Below, piece by piece: positions 1 through 6,753 of a DNA stretch of 8,382 bases. Origin of the DNA: Gammaproteobacteria bacterium (GTDB lineage Bacteria; Pseudomonadota; Gammaproteobacteria; Xanthomonadales; Xanthomonadaceae). The translations under genes and the position numbers were made by a program. Location: the NCBI GenBank assembly GCA_025360985.1, contig JANYBA010000106.1, positions 1 to 8,382 of the forward strand, given 5' to 3'. Numbering within the stretch: position 1 is the stretch's first letter; every line of letters starts with the position of its first letter. The notes beneath the pieces were generated by a model that saw only the letters and a program-made list of their open reading frames with translations, did not search any database and was not told where the DNA came from.

Positions 1-47
1 CAGCAATCGCCGCCGCCCGGCCGGTTCCCCCGGGGGCCGGTTTACCC

Positions 48-53
48 GATAAT
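48..53 (+). promoter_or_regulatory. possible -10 element of the speD promoter
   Basis: GATAAT matches the sigma-70 -10 consensus in five of six bases. It lies 40 nt upstream of the speD GTG start. At 17 nt spacing the -35 position reads TTCCCC, which is poor, so an activator or a different promoter is possible. A GC-rich segment with a CCCCCGGGGG palindrome (27-36) and a repeated GGCCGGTT (19-26 and 35-42) sits just upstream. This is inference from sequence only. Confidence 0.35.
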
Positions 54-93
54 GCGCCCCCGCCCGCCGCCCCGCTCCTCGAGGATTCCTGCC

Positions 94-888
94 GTGGTCA
101 AGCCGTTGCCGCGCCTGCGGCTCCAGGGTTTCAACAACCTCACCAAGGCCCTGAGCTTCAACATCTACGACGTCTGCTACGCGGTCTCCGAGGACCAGCG
201 CCAGCGCTACATCGAATACATCGACGAGATGTTCAACGCCGAGCGCCTGACCCAGATCCTGTCCGAGGTGGCGCACATCATCGGCGCCAACATCCTCAAC
301 GTCGCGCGCCAGGACTACGACCCGCAGGGCGCTTCGGTGACAATACTGATTTCCGAAGAACCGGTGATCGACAAGAAGGACGCCGGCCGCGGCCTGATCT
401 CGGACGCGGTGGTCGCGCACCTGGACAAGTCGCACATCACAGTGCATACCTATCCGGAAACCCATCCGCACAACGGCATCGCTACCTTCCGCGCCGATAT
501 CGACGTGGCCACCTGCGGCGTCATTTCGCCGCTGAAGGCCTTGAACTACCTGATCGAAAGCTTCGATTCCGACATCGTGGTGATGGACTACCGGGTGCGC
601 GGCTTCACCCGCGACATCAAGGGCAAGAAGCACTACATCGACCACCGGATTCATTCGATTCAGGATTTCCTGTCGAAGGCGACCAAGCAGACCTACGAAA
701 TGATGGACGTCAACGTCTACCAGGAAAACCTGTTCCACACCAAGATGCACCTGAAGGACTTCGACCTCGACACTTACCTGTTCGAGGAGAAGGCCAAGAA
801 CCTCGGCTTCAAGGACCGCCAGCGCATCGAGATCCAGTTGCGCCGCGAAATCGAGGAACTCTTCCACGGCCGCAACCTGAGCGACTGA
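94..888 (+). CDS. speD: adenosylmethionine decarboxylase proenzyme (SpeD)
   Basis: SpeD decarboxylates S-adenosylmethionine, giving the aminopropyl donor for spermidine synthesis in the cytosol. It is a pyruvoyl enzyme that self-cleaves. The expected site is visible as Lys112-Ser113 in [15 protein letters not shown], where Ser113 would become the pyruvoyl group. The conserved cysteine is Cys141 in [18 protein letters not shown] chose the GTG at 94, not the upstream in-frame ATG at 52. GTG gives [16 protein letters not shown], exactly 264 residues like the Escherichia coli-type enzyme, and a GAGGA ribosome site (81-85) lies 8 nt before it. The 14 residues added by the ATG are proline/arginine-rich and not family-like. 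The C-terminal ELFHGRNL is also typical. It converges on coq7 across about 100 nt with no clear terminator. Family assignment is very secure. Confidence 0.97.
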   Translation: MVKPLPRLRLQGFNNLTKALSFNIYDVCYAVSEDQRQRYIEYIDEMFNAERLTQILSEVAHIIGANILNVARQDYDPQGASVTILISEEPVIDKKDAGRGLISDAVVAHLDKSHITVHTYPETHPHNGIATFRADIDVATCGVISPLKALNYLIESFDSDIVVMDYRVRGFTRDIKGKKHYIDHRIHSIQDFLSKATKQTYEMMDVNVYQENLFHTKMHLKDFDLDTYLFEEKAKNLGFKDRQRIEIQLRREIEELFHGRNLSD

Positions 889-988
889 TTGTTCGACCGG
901 GCGCACGACCGCCTGGGCCGCTGCATCGCGGTCTCGTCCCCTTCGGTACGACGTCGACCGCGAACGCAACGGCCCCTCGGTCGAGCGC
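889..988. other. convergent speD/coq7 intergenic spacer
   Basis: This 100-nt gap separates the ends of two convergent genes. It holds an inverted repeat GACCGC (907-912) / GCGGTC (928-933) with a 15-nt loop and a short palindrome CGACGTCG (949-956). Neither is followed by a T tract in either direction, so I see no convincing intrinsic terminator. Transcripts may overlap here or end by Rho. Confidence 0.5.
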
Positions 989-1633
989 TTAGATCCGGTA
1001 GGCGACCGCCTTCATCACCGCCGAGGCCAGCGCCATCAGCCGCGGAATCGGCTCGGGCAATACCCGCGCGCCGGCCGCTTCGGCATTATCGGCGTGACGC
1101 GCTTCGTCGGCCTTCATCGTTGCCAGGATGGCGCGGCTGCGCCGGTCTTCGGCCGGCAATGTTTCCAGGTGTTCGGCCAGATGCGCCTCGACCTGGCGCT
1201 CGGTCTCGACAACGAAACCGAGGTTCCAGCCGTCGCCGCGCAGGCCGGCAATGGCGCCAATTGCGTAGCTGCCGGCGTACCACAGCGGATTGAACAGGCT
1301 CGGCCGGCTGCGCAATTCGCCGAGGCGATCGGCGCACCAGGCTAGGTGATCGGTTTCTTCCTGGGCGGCGGCAAGCAGATGCCCGCGCGTGGTCTCGTCG
1401 CGGGCGACCGCGGCTTGGCCCACGTACAAGGCCTGCGCGCAGACCTCGCCGGTGTGGTTGACGCGCATCAGGCCGGCGGCATGCCGGCGCGAAGACTCGT
1501 CCATCACCGGGTCGGCTTCGCGCGCGCCGGGGTTGCCGCGCTCGGCGGTCGGCTTGCCTCCGGTCGTGTCCAAGGCGCGTTGCGCTTCGATCAGCAGGCG
1601 GTCCAAGGGTGAATAACGGCGGGTGGCGCTCAT
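989..1633 (-). CDS. coq7: 3-demethoxyubiquinol 3-hydroxylase, Coq7 family di-iron protein
   Basis: Coq7 carries out the penultimate ring hydroxylation of ubiquinone synthesis (C6 position), using O2 at a carboxylate-bridged di-iron centre; the protein sits on the inner membrane surface. The 214 residues show the ligand motifs in order: HTGE (Glu63), EETDH (Glu93, His96), [10 protein letters not shown] (143-152) and DEARH (Glu177, His180). A hydrophobic patch near 118-131 fits membrane or quinone contact. Some gammaproteobacteria use the unrelated flavoprotein UbiF for this step; Coq7 is the form in Pseudomonas and relatives. The ATG overlaps the TGA of the upstream iron-sulfur gene (ATGA at 1630-1633), so the two are cotranscribed and probably translationally coupled. 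No good ribosome site precedes the start, which fits coupling. Confidence 0.95.
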   Translation of the reverse strand: MSATRRYSPLDRLLIEAQRALDTTGGKPTAERGNPGAREADPVMDESSRRHAAGLMRVNHTGEVCAQALYVGQAAVARDETTRGHLLAAAQEETDHLAWCADRLGELRSRPSLFNPLWYAGSYAIGAIAGLRGDGWNLGFVVETERQVEAHLAEHLETLPAEDRRSRAILATMKADEARHADNAEAAGARVLPEPIPRLMALASAVMKAVAYRI

Positions 1634-2754
1634 GCGAGGTGCTCAGCCAGGAATTCGATCGGGTGGCGCACGGGAATGTTAGCGCCATTGCCCAGATGCA
1701 AGCGGCAACCAATGTTGGCGGACAACAGTTCGTCGGCCCCGGAAGCTTCGAGCGCGACCAGAAGCGGTTCGCGCAGACGCGCCGCGCGTTCGGGCTCGGC
1801 CAGTTGGTGCAGGCCGGCCGCGCCGCAGCAGCCGGTGTCCGGAAGTTCGATCAGGTCCAGGTCCGGCACTCGCGCGAGCAATCGCCGCAAGGCCCCCGCG
1901 CCGCCCAGGAACCGTTGGCTGCAGGGCAGGTGCAAGGCCACGCGGCCGCGGGCAGGGCGGAATCGCAGCGCCGAGGCTTCCCGGTCGAGGAAGGCCAGTG
2001 CGTCCTCGACGTCCGCGACTCCGTTCAGGCTGGCGGCCAGGATCGACTGGCAGCCTGTCGCGAGGCTCAAAACCTTGGCATGCCCGGCGAAGGCATTTCG
2101 ATTTTCCTGGCCAAGGCGGGCTGCCCCGACGGCATCGCCCGCGTGGGCGGCCGCGGTCCCGCAGCAGCCCTGGCTGGCGACATGCACCACGTCGAAACCG
2201 GCCCGCGTCACGAGGGTCGCCAGCGCCCATCGGGTCCCAGCCTCGTAATCGCGCCCGGCGCAGCCTTCGAACACGGTGATGCGGCCACGGTCGTTTCGCA
2301 CGATCGGCTTGGGATCTGGAATGTCCGGGCGGGGCGGCTTCGCGGGCAGCTTTCCGGCCCACCGAGCCGCCGCGAAGGCCAGCTTGCCGAGCACGGGCGA
2401 GGCCAGGGCCACCAGCGCAGCGCGCTGGGCCAGGTCGGGCCGGTGCCGCTCGAATTGAGCCGCGCGGGCGCCCACCAACAGGCGCTCCATTTCCACCTCG
2501 GCCGGGCAGACCGCCTCGCAGCGACGGCAACCCAGGCAGTGGTCGAGGTGCCGGTCGCCGGTCCCGGTCGGGGCGATCGTGCCCGTGGCGACTGCCTTGA
2601 TATAGGCGATCCGGCCCCGCGGCGATTCGCTTTCCACGCCGTCCAGGCGGTAGGTCGGGCAGTGCGGCAGGCACAGGCCGCATTGCACGCAGCGGTCGGC
2701 CAGGGACGCGAGCGAGGGGGGTTCCAACGGGTCCGGGGCAGCGTCCGCGCGCAT
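1630..2754 (-). CDS. (Fe-S)-binding oxidoreductase subunit, GlcF-like with two CCG domains
   Basis: This 374-residue protein resembles GlcF, the iron-sulfur subunit of glycolate oxidase. Two ferredoxin-type motifs are clear: [12 protein letters not shown] (Cys22, 25, 28, 32) and [12 protein letters not shown] (Cys73, 76, 79, 83), each fit for a 4Fe-4S cluster. Two cysteine-rich CCG modules follow, around Cys165 with CCG at 197-199, and around Cys278 with CCG at 309-311. It is somewhat shorter than GlcF (about 400 residues). No flavin subunit (GlcD or GlcE) is next to it, so the substrate is unknown and the symbol glcF is not given. It is the first gene of an operon with coq7 and is divergent from rplM. 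No Shine-Dalgarno site precedes the ATG; a -10-like hexamer lies 6 nt upstream, suggesting a leaderless mRNA. The family is sure, the substrate is not. Confidence 0.88.
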   Translation of the reverse strand: MRADAAPDPLEPPSLASLADRCVQCGLCLPHCPTYRLDGVESESPRGRIAYIKAVATGTIAPTGTGDRHLDHCLGCRRCEAVCPAEVEMERLLVGARAAQFERHRPDLAQRAALVALASPVLGKLAFAAARWAGKLPAKPPRPDIPDPKPIVRNDRGRITVFEGCAGRDYEAGTRWALATLVTRAGFDVVHVASQGCCGTAAAHAGDAVGAARLGQENRNAFAGHAKVLSLATGCQSILAASLNGVADVEDALAFLDREASALRFRPARGRVALHLPCSQRFLGGAGALRRLLARVPDLDLIELPDTGCCGAAGLHQLAEPERAARLREPLLVALEASGADELLSANIGCRLHLGNGANIPVRHPIEFLAEHLA

Positions 2755-2760
2755 GGCCGG

Positions 2761-2769
2761 ATGCTATCA
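2761..2769 (-). promoter_or_regulatory. possible extended -10 promoter of the GlcF-like/coq7 operon
   Basis: On the minus strand, TGA-TAGCAT reads as an extended -10 (TGn followed by TAGCAT, 2766-2761). Six bases separate it from the ATG at 2754, which would place the transcription start on the A of ATG. The -35 position at 17 nt spacing does not match the consensus, so the prediction depends on the extended -10. Confidence 0.35.
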
Positions 2770-2785
2770 CGCAGCTGGTTCGGGC

Positions 2786-2814
2786 TTGCGCGGGCTCGGG
2801 CCAGCCGCTATCAT
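2786..2814 (+). promoter_or_regulatory. predicted sigma-70 promoter of rplM-rpsI
   Basis: TTGCGC (2786-2791) and TATCAT (2809-2814) are separated by 17 nt. The -10 matches in five of six bases, the -35 in three. The predicted start near 2820 gives a leader of about 30 nt before the rplM ATG. The site lies in the 97-nt divergent spacer between the GlcF-like gene and rplM. Confidence 0.5.
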
Positions 2815-2851
2815 TCCGCTTCTTTCTCACTGCATTTGCTACGGAATCGTC

Positions 2852-3286
2852 ATGAAGAACATGACCGTCAGCGCCAAGCCCGAGACCGTCCAGCGCGACT
2901 GGTACCTCGTCGACGCGTCCGGTAAAACGTTGGGCCGTTTGTGCTCCGAACTCGCGCGTCGTTTGCGCGGCAAGCACAAGCCGGTGTTCACCCCGCACGT
3001 CGATACCGGCGATTACCTCGTCGTGATCAACGCCGAGAAGATCCACGTCACCGGCAACAAGTTGCAGGACAAAATGTACTACCGGTTCACCGGTTACGTC
3101 GGCAACCTCAAGTCCGAAACCCTCGGTCAGGCGTTGAACGCCCACCCGGAGCGCGTGATCGAGACCGGCGTCAAGGGCATGCTGCCGAAGAATCCGCTCG
3201 GCCGCGCCATGTACAGCAAGCTCAAGGTCTACAAAGGCCCGAACCATCCGCATTCCGCCCAGCAGCCGCAGCCGCTGGACTTTTGA
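2852..3286 (+). CDS. rplM: 50S ribosomal protein L13
   Basis: L13 is an early-assembly protein of the large ribosomal subunit. The family signature is plain: [20 protein letters not shown] at the N-terminus, then [33 protein letters not shown] and the C-terminal [14 protein letters not shown]. The ATG at 2852 gives 144 residues (the E. coli protein has 142). It is preceded by a weak GGA 6 nt upstream. A second in-frame ATG at 2861 would give 141 residues but has worse spacing. Extending further upstream to 2753 adds non-family sequence and runs through the promoter. It is the first gene of the rplM-rpsI pair. L13 is known to control its own operon through the mRNA leader in E. coli; I cannot confirm that here. 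Confidence 0.97.
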   Translation: MKNMTVSAKPETVQRDWYLVDASGKTLGRLCSELARRLRGKHKPVFTPHVDTGDYLVVINAEKIHVTGNKLQDKMYYRFTGYVGNLKSETLGQALNAHPERVIETGVKGMLPKNPLGRAMYSKLKVYKGPNHPHSAQQPQPLDF

Positions 3287-3324
3287 TGCGAGTCCCTCGC
3301 AAAAACCCGCGCATCCATGTGCGG
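3287..3324 (+). promoter_or_regulatory. two tandem RNA hairpins in the rplM-rpsI spacer
   Basis: Immediately after the rplM stop, TGCGAG (3287-3292) and CTCGCA (3296-3301) form a perfect 6-bp stem with loop TCC. After AAAAC, a second stem pairs CCGCGCA (3307-3313) with TGTGCGG (3318-3324), 7 bp including one G-U, with loop TCCA. No T tract follows, so this is not a standard terminator. It could be a processing or stability element or a translational control site for rpsI. Confidence 0.55.
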
Positions 3325-3348
3325 ACTTTCAAATAAGAGACTCACCCA

Positions 3349-3741
3349 ATGGCATTGCAGCAAAACTACGGCACCGGCCGTCGCAAGTCCTCCACCGCCC
3401 GCGTGTTCCTGCGTTCGGGCAAGGGCACCATCACGGTCAACGACCGTCCGCTCGACGAATTCTTCGGCCGCGAGACTTCGCGCATGATCGTTCGCCAGCC
3501 GCTGGTGCTGACCAAGTCCTCGGACAAGTTCGACATCACGGTCACGGTCGAAGGCGGTGGCATCACCGGCCAGGCCGGCGCCATCCGCCTCGGCATCGCC
3601 CGCAGCCTGGTCGAGTACGACGAGTCGCTGAAGCCCGAGCTGCGCAAGGCCGGTTTCATGACCCGCGACGCCCGCGAAGTCGAGCGCAAGAAAGTCGGCC
3701 TGCACAAGGCCCGCCGCGCCACCCAGTTCTCGAAGCGCTAA
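3349..3741 (+). CDS. rpsI: 30S ribosomal protein S9
   Basis: S9 belongs to the small-subunit head, and its C-terminal tail reaches the peptidyl-tRNA in the P site. The 130-residue length equals that of E. coli S9. Signature stretches are [35 protein letters not shown] and [20 protein letters not shown], ending in the conserved SKR tail that contacts tRNA. AAGAGA (3335-3340) is a ribosome site 8 nt before the ATG. It lies 62 nt after rplM and is cotranscribed with it. In many gammaproteobacteria petABC and sspAB follow rpsI; here a tRNA gene follows instead, 12 nt after the stop codon. Confidence 0.98.
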   Translation: MALQQNYGTGRRKSSTARVFLRSGKGTITVNDRPLDEFFGRETSRMIVRQPLVLTKSSDKFDITVTVEGGGITGQAGAIRLGIARSLVEYDESLKPELRKAGFMTRDAREVERKKVGLHKARRATQFSKR

Positions 3742-3753
3742 ACTACTTTCCAT

Positions 3754-3828
3754 AGCCCGTTCGCCAAGCGGTAAGGCACCTGACTCTGACTCAGGCATTC
3801 GGAGGTTCGAATCCTTCACGGGCTGCCA
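3754..3828 (+). tRNA. tRNA-Gln (anticodon CTG)
   Basis: A complete 75-nt cloverleaf is readable by eye. The acceptor stem AGCCCGT (3754-3760) pairs perfectly with ACGGGCT. The D arm GCC...GGC with AGCGGTAA matches E. coli tRNA-Gln. The anticodon stem CCTGA/TCAGG (3779-3783, 3791-3795) encloses loop CTCTGAC with anticodon CTG at 3786-3788, reading CAG. The T arm GGAGG-TTCGAAT-CCTTC has one G-U pair. The discriminator is G and CCA is encoded (3826-3828). It starts 12 nt after the rpsI stop, with room for at most a weak -10 (TAAACT, 3739-3744) and no -35, so it is probably cut from the rplM-rpsI transcript. Confidence 0.97.
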
Positions 3829-3867
3829 GACCCGGGCCGGCGTCAGCCAGCAGCCGACCGCCACGTC

Positions 3868-3895
3868 AAAACCCCCGCAATGCCGGGGGTTTTTT
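3868..3895 (+). terminator. intrinsic terminator after tRNA-Gln
   Basis: CCCCCG (3872-3877) pairs with CGGGGG (3884-3889) around the 6-nt loop CAATGC. A run of six T follows (3890-3895), with AAAA upstream extending the stem. It is a textbook Rho-independent terminator and would end the rplM-rpsI-tRNA unit, 40 nt after the tRNA CCA. Confidence 0.9.
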
Positions 3896-3906
3896 CTGCC
3901 CGCCAT

Positions 3907-3936
3907 TTGAGCCCGGGCCGGCGCTGGGGCTAGACT
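3907..3936 (+). promoter_or_regulatory. predicted promoter of the cNMP-binding/rhodanese gene
   Basis: TTGAGC (3907-3912) and TAGACT (3931-3936) are separated by 18 nt. The -35 matches the consensus in four of six bases and the -10 in four. The predicted start near 3943 gives a very short leader that contains the ribosome site TAAGGAG (3947-3953). The promoter follows directly on the upstream terminator, which supports a separate transcription unit. Confidence 0.55.
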
Positions 3937-3959
3937 GCAGCCAAGCTAAGGAGCCCATC

Positions 3960-5018
3960 ATGCCCGTCCCCGCTGCCGAATTGGCCAAGCTCTTTCCGCT
4001 CGATGCACTGCGTCCGGAAACGCGCGAACAGTTGGCTACGGTCGCCACGGCGATCATCTACCAGCGCAAGGAAGTCCTGTTCCGCGCCGGCGACATCGAC
4101 GAGGACACGATCTACCTGACCGAAGGCGAACTGCGCTGCGACTATCCGGACGGCCGCGCGGTTGCCCACGTTGCCGGCGCCGGGCACGGTCGCTACGCGC
4201 TGAACGACGCCGTGCCGCGCCGATTTACCGCAACCGTCACCAGCCCGCGGGCCAAAGTGATGCAGCTTGAGCGGCGGTTCATGGAGAAGGTCATCACCTG
4301 GGACCAGGTGACCCGCGATTCGAAATACCGGTTCAACGACGGCGCGCCCGGCGGCAACGACTGGGTGTTTCGCCTCCTGCGTAGCCCGGCCTTCATCCGC
4401 CTGCCGACCGGCAACCTGGAAAAAATGTTCCGCAGCTTCGAGGAAGTGCCGGTCCGTCCGAGCGAAATAATCATCCGCGAAGGCGATGCGCCGGATTTCT
4501 TCTACATCATCCGCGAAGGCACGGCTTCGGTGTCGAAGGTGCTCGACGGCGCGCCGCAAGTGGTCGCCTACCTGCGCGAGGGCGACGCCTTCGGCGAAGA
4601 CGCGCTGCTCGCCAACGTGCCGCGCAACGCCACCGTGCGCATGCTCCAGGGCGGTCGCCTGATGCGGATGTCGCGCGATGCCTTCGAGGCAGTGCTCAAG
4701 CCGCCGATGGTGTCCTGGGTCTTGCCGGCCGAAGCGGCGCGCCTGGTCAAGGAAGGCGCGGCCCTGGTCGACGTGCGCATGCCGGAAGAATTCAGCCAGC
4801 GCGCGATCACCGGCGCCGTGAACATTCCGCTTTACCGGTTGCGCGAAGACACGCCCAACCTGGTCGCGCCCGGGCGCCGGATGGTCGTGTACTGCAACAC
4901 CGGCGAACGTTCGGCGGCCGCGGCCTTCATCCTGAACGCGCTCGATTACCCGGTGCACGCCATGCACGGCGGCCTCGGCGCCATGCTGCGCCTGCAATCG
5001 GCGGCTGCGCCGGCCTGA
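3960..5018 (+). CDS. double cyclic-nucleotide-binding domain protein fused to rhodanese
   Basis: A 352-residue soluble protein with three modules. Residues about 10-125 resemble a cyclic-nucleotide-binding domain but lack a clear phosphate-binding cassette. Residues about 145-250 form a second one with an intact cassette, FGEDALLANVPRNATV (211-226). There Glu213 and Arg222 sit where Crp-family proteins hold the ribose hydroxyl and the cyclic phosphate. Residues about 255-345 are a rhodanese domain: LVDVRMPEEF, GAVNIPL, and the active-site loop YCNTGERS with Cys312 and Arg317. No helix-turn-helix is visible, so it is not a Crp-type transcription factor. I infer a nucleotide-gated sulfurtransferase or persulfide carrier; ligand and acceptor are unknown. 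TAAGGAG lies 6 nt before the ATG. It converges on rpiA with only 3 nt between the stop codons. Domain calls are firm, the role is inference. Confidence 0.9.
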   Translation: MPVPAAELAKLFPLDALRPETREQLATVATAIIYQRKEVLFRAGDIDEDTIYLTEGELRCDYPDGRAVAHVAGAGHGRYALNDAVPRRFTATVTSPRAKVMQLERRFMEKVITWDQVTRDSKYRFNDGAPGGNDWVFRLLRSPAFIRLPTGNLEKMFRSFEEVPVRPSEIIIREGDAPDFFYIIREGTASVSKVLDGAPQVVAYLREGDAFGEDALLANVPRNATVRMLQGGRLMRMSRDAFEAVLKPPMVSWVLPAEAARLVKEGAALVDVRMPEEFSQRAITGAVNIPLYRLREDTPNLVAPGRRMVVYCNTGERSAAAAFILNALDYPVHAMHGGLGAMLRLQSAAAPA

Positions 5019-5027
5019 GTCTCAGGC
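5013..5027. repeat. 15-nt inverted repeat spanning two convergent stop codons
   Basis: GCCTGAG-T-CTCAGGC is perfectly symmetric around position 5020. It contains the TGA of the rhodanese gene (5016-5018) and, on the other strand, the TGA of rpiA (5024-5022). Both genes end in GCC TGA G, which generates the symmetry. No T tract follows on either strand, so terminator function is uncertain. Confidence 0.6.
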
Positions 5028-5672
5028 GTTCGGCCGCAGCACGCCGTCGACGATCACCAGATCGGCGGCGCGGCGCGCGAACAAGCCGACCGTCACCACG
5101 CCGGTGATCTGGTTGATATCGTTTTCCAGCGCCACCGGGTCGGTGATGCGCAGGTTGTGCACATCGAGGATCCAGTTGCCGTTGTCGGTGACCACGCCTT
5201 CGCGCCAGATTGGTTGGCCACCGCGCGCCACCAACTCCCGCGCCACCAGCGAGCGCGCCATCGGGATGACCTCGACCGGCAGCGGGAACCTGCCCAGGAT
5301 CGGCACCTGCTTGCTGGCGTCGATGATGCACACGAATTGCTTGCTGGCCTCGGCGATGATTTTTTCGCGGGTCAGGGCGCCGCCACCACCCTTGATCAGG
5401 CGATTGTGCGGATCGCATTCGTCGGCGCCGTCGACGTAGAGCGCCAGCGGCCCGGAGGAATTCAGGTCGAACACCGGGATGCCGTGCTGTTCGAGCAGGC
5501 GCGTGCTTTGTTCGGAGCTTGAAACCGCGCCGGCGATGTCGTGCTTGCGTCGGGCCAGGGCTTCGATGAAAAACGCCACGGTCGAGCCGGTGCCGACGCC
5601 GACGATGCTGCCGGGGGTGACGTATTCAGCGGCCTGGTCGCCGGAGCGGCGCTTGCCTTCGTTCTGGGACAT
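5022..5672 (-). CDS. rpiA: ribose-5-phosphate isomerase A
   Basis: RpiA interconverts ribose 5-phosphate and ribulose 5-phosphate in the non-oxidative pentose phosphate pathway, feeding nucleotide synthesis. The 216 residues (E. coli 219) show the phosphate loop VGVGTGSTV (24-32), the VDGADECDP motif with Asp81 and Asp84, and [14 protein letters not shown] with Lys94 and the catalytic base Glu103. These four positions coincide with E. coli numbering. The C-terminal [17 protein letters not shown] is also typical. The ATG is 4 nt downstream of the EVE gene's stop codon, and an AAGG inside that gene's end can act as ribosome site. It is the last gene of the minus-strand cluster. Identification is secure. 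Confidence 0.97.
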   Translation of the reverse strand: MSQNEGKRRSGDQAAEYVTPGSIVGVGTGSTVAFFIEALARRKHDIAGAVSSSEQSTRLLEQHGIPVFDLNSSGPLALYVDGADECDPHNRLIKGGGGALTREKIIAEASKQFVCIIDASKQVPILGRFPLPVEVIPMARSLVARELVARGGQPIWREGVVTDNGNWILDVHNLRITDPVALENDINQITGVVTVGLFARRAADLVIVDGVLRPNA

Positions 5673-5676
5673 TGGT

Positions 5677-6150
5677 TCAGGCCTTTTCGAGAGCGAGGAT
5701 GGTCTGCCATTGCGCCGCCGACACCGGCATCACCGACAGGCGACTGCCGCGCTGGAGCAAATGGAACTCGCCGAGGCGGTCGGCGATCGCGCGAATCTCG
5801 TCGAGGCCGACCACGCGGGAAAACTTGCGCTTGAAGGCGATGTCCACCAGCCACCAGCGCGGTTCCTCGCGTCGACTGGCCGGATCGTAGTAATCGGATT
5901 TTTTCAGGAACTGGGTCGGGTCCGGATAGGCGGCGCTGGCGACTTCGGCCAAGCCGGCGATGCCGGGCAGGGCGGTGCTGGAGTGGTAGATGAACACGCC
6001 GTCGCCTTCGCGCATGTCCTTCATCATGTAGTTGCGCGCCTGGTAGTTGCGCACGCCCGACCAGGGCTCGCGGCCGACGCGGGCCAGCGAGTCGATCGAG
6101 AATTCATCGGGCTCGCTTTTCATCAGCCAGTAGTTGGATTTCGCAGCCAT
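5677..6150 (-). CDS. EVE domain-containing protein (THYN1 family)
   Basis: A 157-residue protein that is a single EVE domain, a PUA-like fold related to YTH and ASCH domains. The N-terminal signature [12 protein letters not shown] (7-18) and [13 protein letters not shown] (30-42) is the hallmark of the THYN1-type EVE family. GDGVFIYHS (49-57), [12 protein letters not shown] and WWLVDIAF (99-106) follow the usual order. EVE domains in this superfamily bind modified nucleobases, and aromatic residues such as Trp8, Trp30 and Tyr55 could form part of the pocket. The in-cell target of this housekeeping type is not established. The gene lies 9 nt after the cyclo-ligase stop codon and 4 nt before rpiA, so all three are probably one operon. 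The family is sure, the function is open. Confidence 0.92.
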   Translation of the reverse strand: MAAKSNYWLMKSEPDEFSIDSLARVGREPWSGVRNYQARNYMMKDMREGDGVFIYHSSTALPGIAGLAEVASAAYPDPTQFLKKSDYYDPASRREEPRWWLVDIAFKRKFSRVVGLDEIRAIADRLGEFHLLQRGSRLSVMPVSAAQWQTILALEKA

Positions 6151-6159
6151 CCGGCGTTC

Positions 6160-6753
6160 TCAGTTTTGATCGAAGTGGGTCAGCCCGTGCTCGGTCGCGA
6201 GCGCATCCAGCGCCACGTCCCAGGCGTCGGACGGCAAGGCCGGCACCGCCTGGCAAGCATAGGCGATGCCGACCAGGAACGGCGGCGGTCGTCGGTCGCG
6301 GCGGAAGGCAAAGGCGCGGTCGTAGTAGCCGCCACCCATGCCGAGGCGGTGGCCGGATCGGTCGACGCCGAGAAGCGGCAGCAACACCAGCGAGAGGTCC
6401 TGCGGCGCGATCAGGGAACTCGCCGCGAGGTCCGGCTCGGGAATTCCGTAGCGGTTGCTCACCAGCGGATCGCCCTGGCGCCAGGGCCCGAACATCAGGC
6501 CGCCATCGGCCTGCACGACCGGCAGGCACCAGACCTGGTCGCCGCGCAGCCGCAATTGCAGGGTATGCAGCGGCAATTCCGCCCGTGTCGCCCAGTAGCC
6601 GGCGACGTAACCGGGAAGCTTGAATTGCGCGTGCTCTGCGACGTGGTCGGCGACAGCGTCGGCGGCGGCCATGCGTTCGGCCACCGAAAGCGCGGCGCGT
6701 CGGGTTTGCAGCTGCCGGCGCAGTTGGACTTTCAAAATTGCACCCTCCGCCAT
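6160..6753 (-). CDS. ygfA: 5-formyltetrahydrofolate cyclo-ligase
   Basis: This enzyme converts 5-formyl-THF to 5,10-methenyl-THF using ATP, returning a stored folate to one-carbon metabolism. The family motif is clear: LVLLPLLGVDRSGHRLGMGG, continuing GYYDR (nucleotide and folate site, about 122-146). An N-terminal basic helix (LRRQLQTRRAALS) and the C-terminal WDVALDALATEHGL also fit. With the ATG at 6753 it has 197 residues. That ATG lies inside the 3' strand of the 6S RNA closing stem, with only an AGG 7 nt upstream. A TTG at 6735-6733, preceded by GGAGGG (6748-6743) at 7 nt, would give a 191-residue protein starting MKVQLRRQL and is a serious alternative. The order zapA, ssrS, ygfA is conserved in gammaproteobacteria, where 6S RNA and this gene share a transcript. 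Confidence 0.93.
   Translation of the reverse strand: MAEGAILKVQLRRQLQTRRAALSVAERMAAADAVADHVAEHAQFKLPGYVAGYWATRAELPLHTLQLRLRGDQVWCLPVVQADGGLMFGPWRQGDPLVSNRYGIPEPDLAASSLIAPQDLSLVLLPLLGVDRSGHRLGMGGGYYDRAFAFRRDRRPPPFLVGIAYACQAVPALPSDAWDVALDALATEHGLTHFDQN

Noticed and set aside
52..93. upstream ATG start for speD adding 14 residues
   Set aside because: The extension is proline/arginine-rich, overlaps the probable -10, and the GTG at 94 has a ribosome site and gives the exact family length.
889..1293. 134-codon plus-strand open frame after speD
   Set aside because: It is antisense to coq7, very arginine/proline-rich and without motifs.
2753..2851. upstream start for rplM at 2753
   Set aside because: It would add 33 residues not seen in L13 and would run through the predicted promoter.
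1609..2925. 438-codon plus-strand open frame
   Set aside because: It is antisense to the GlcF-like gene and runs into rplM, has Gly/Arg/Gln-rich non-family sequence, and arises from high GC leaving few stops.
1679..3253. 524-codon minus-strand open frame
   Set aside because: It is antisense to rplM and out of frame with the GlcF-like gene, which has clear cysteine motifs in its own frame.
3930..4997. 355-codon minus-strand open frame
   Set aside because: It mirrors the cNMP-binding/rhodanese gene, is His/Gly/Arg-rich with no recognisable motif, and the plus-strand gene has a strong ribosome site and domains.
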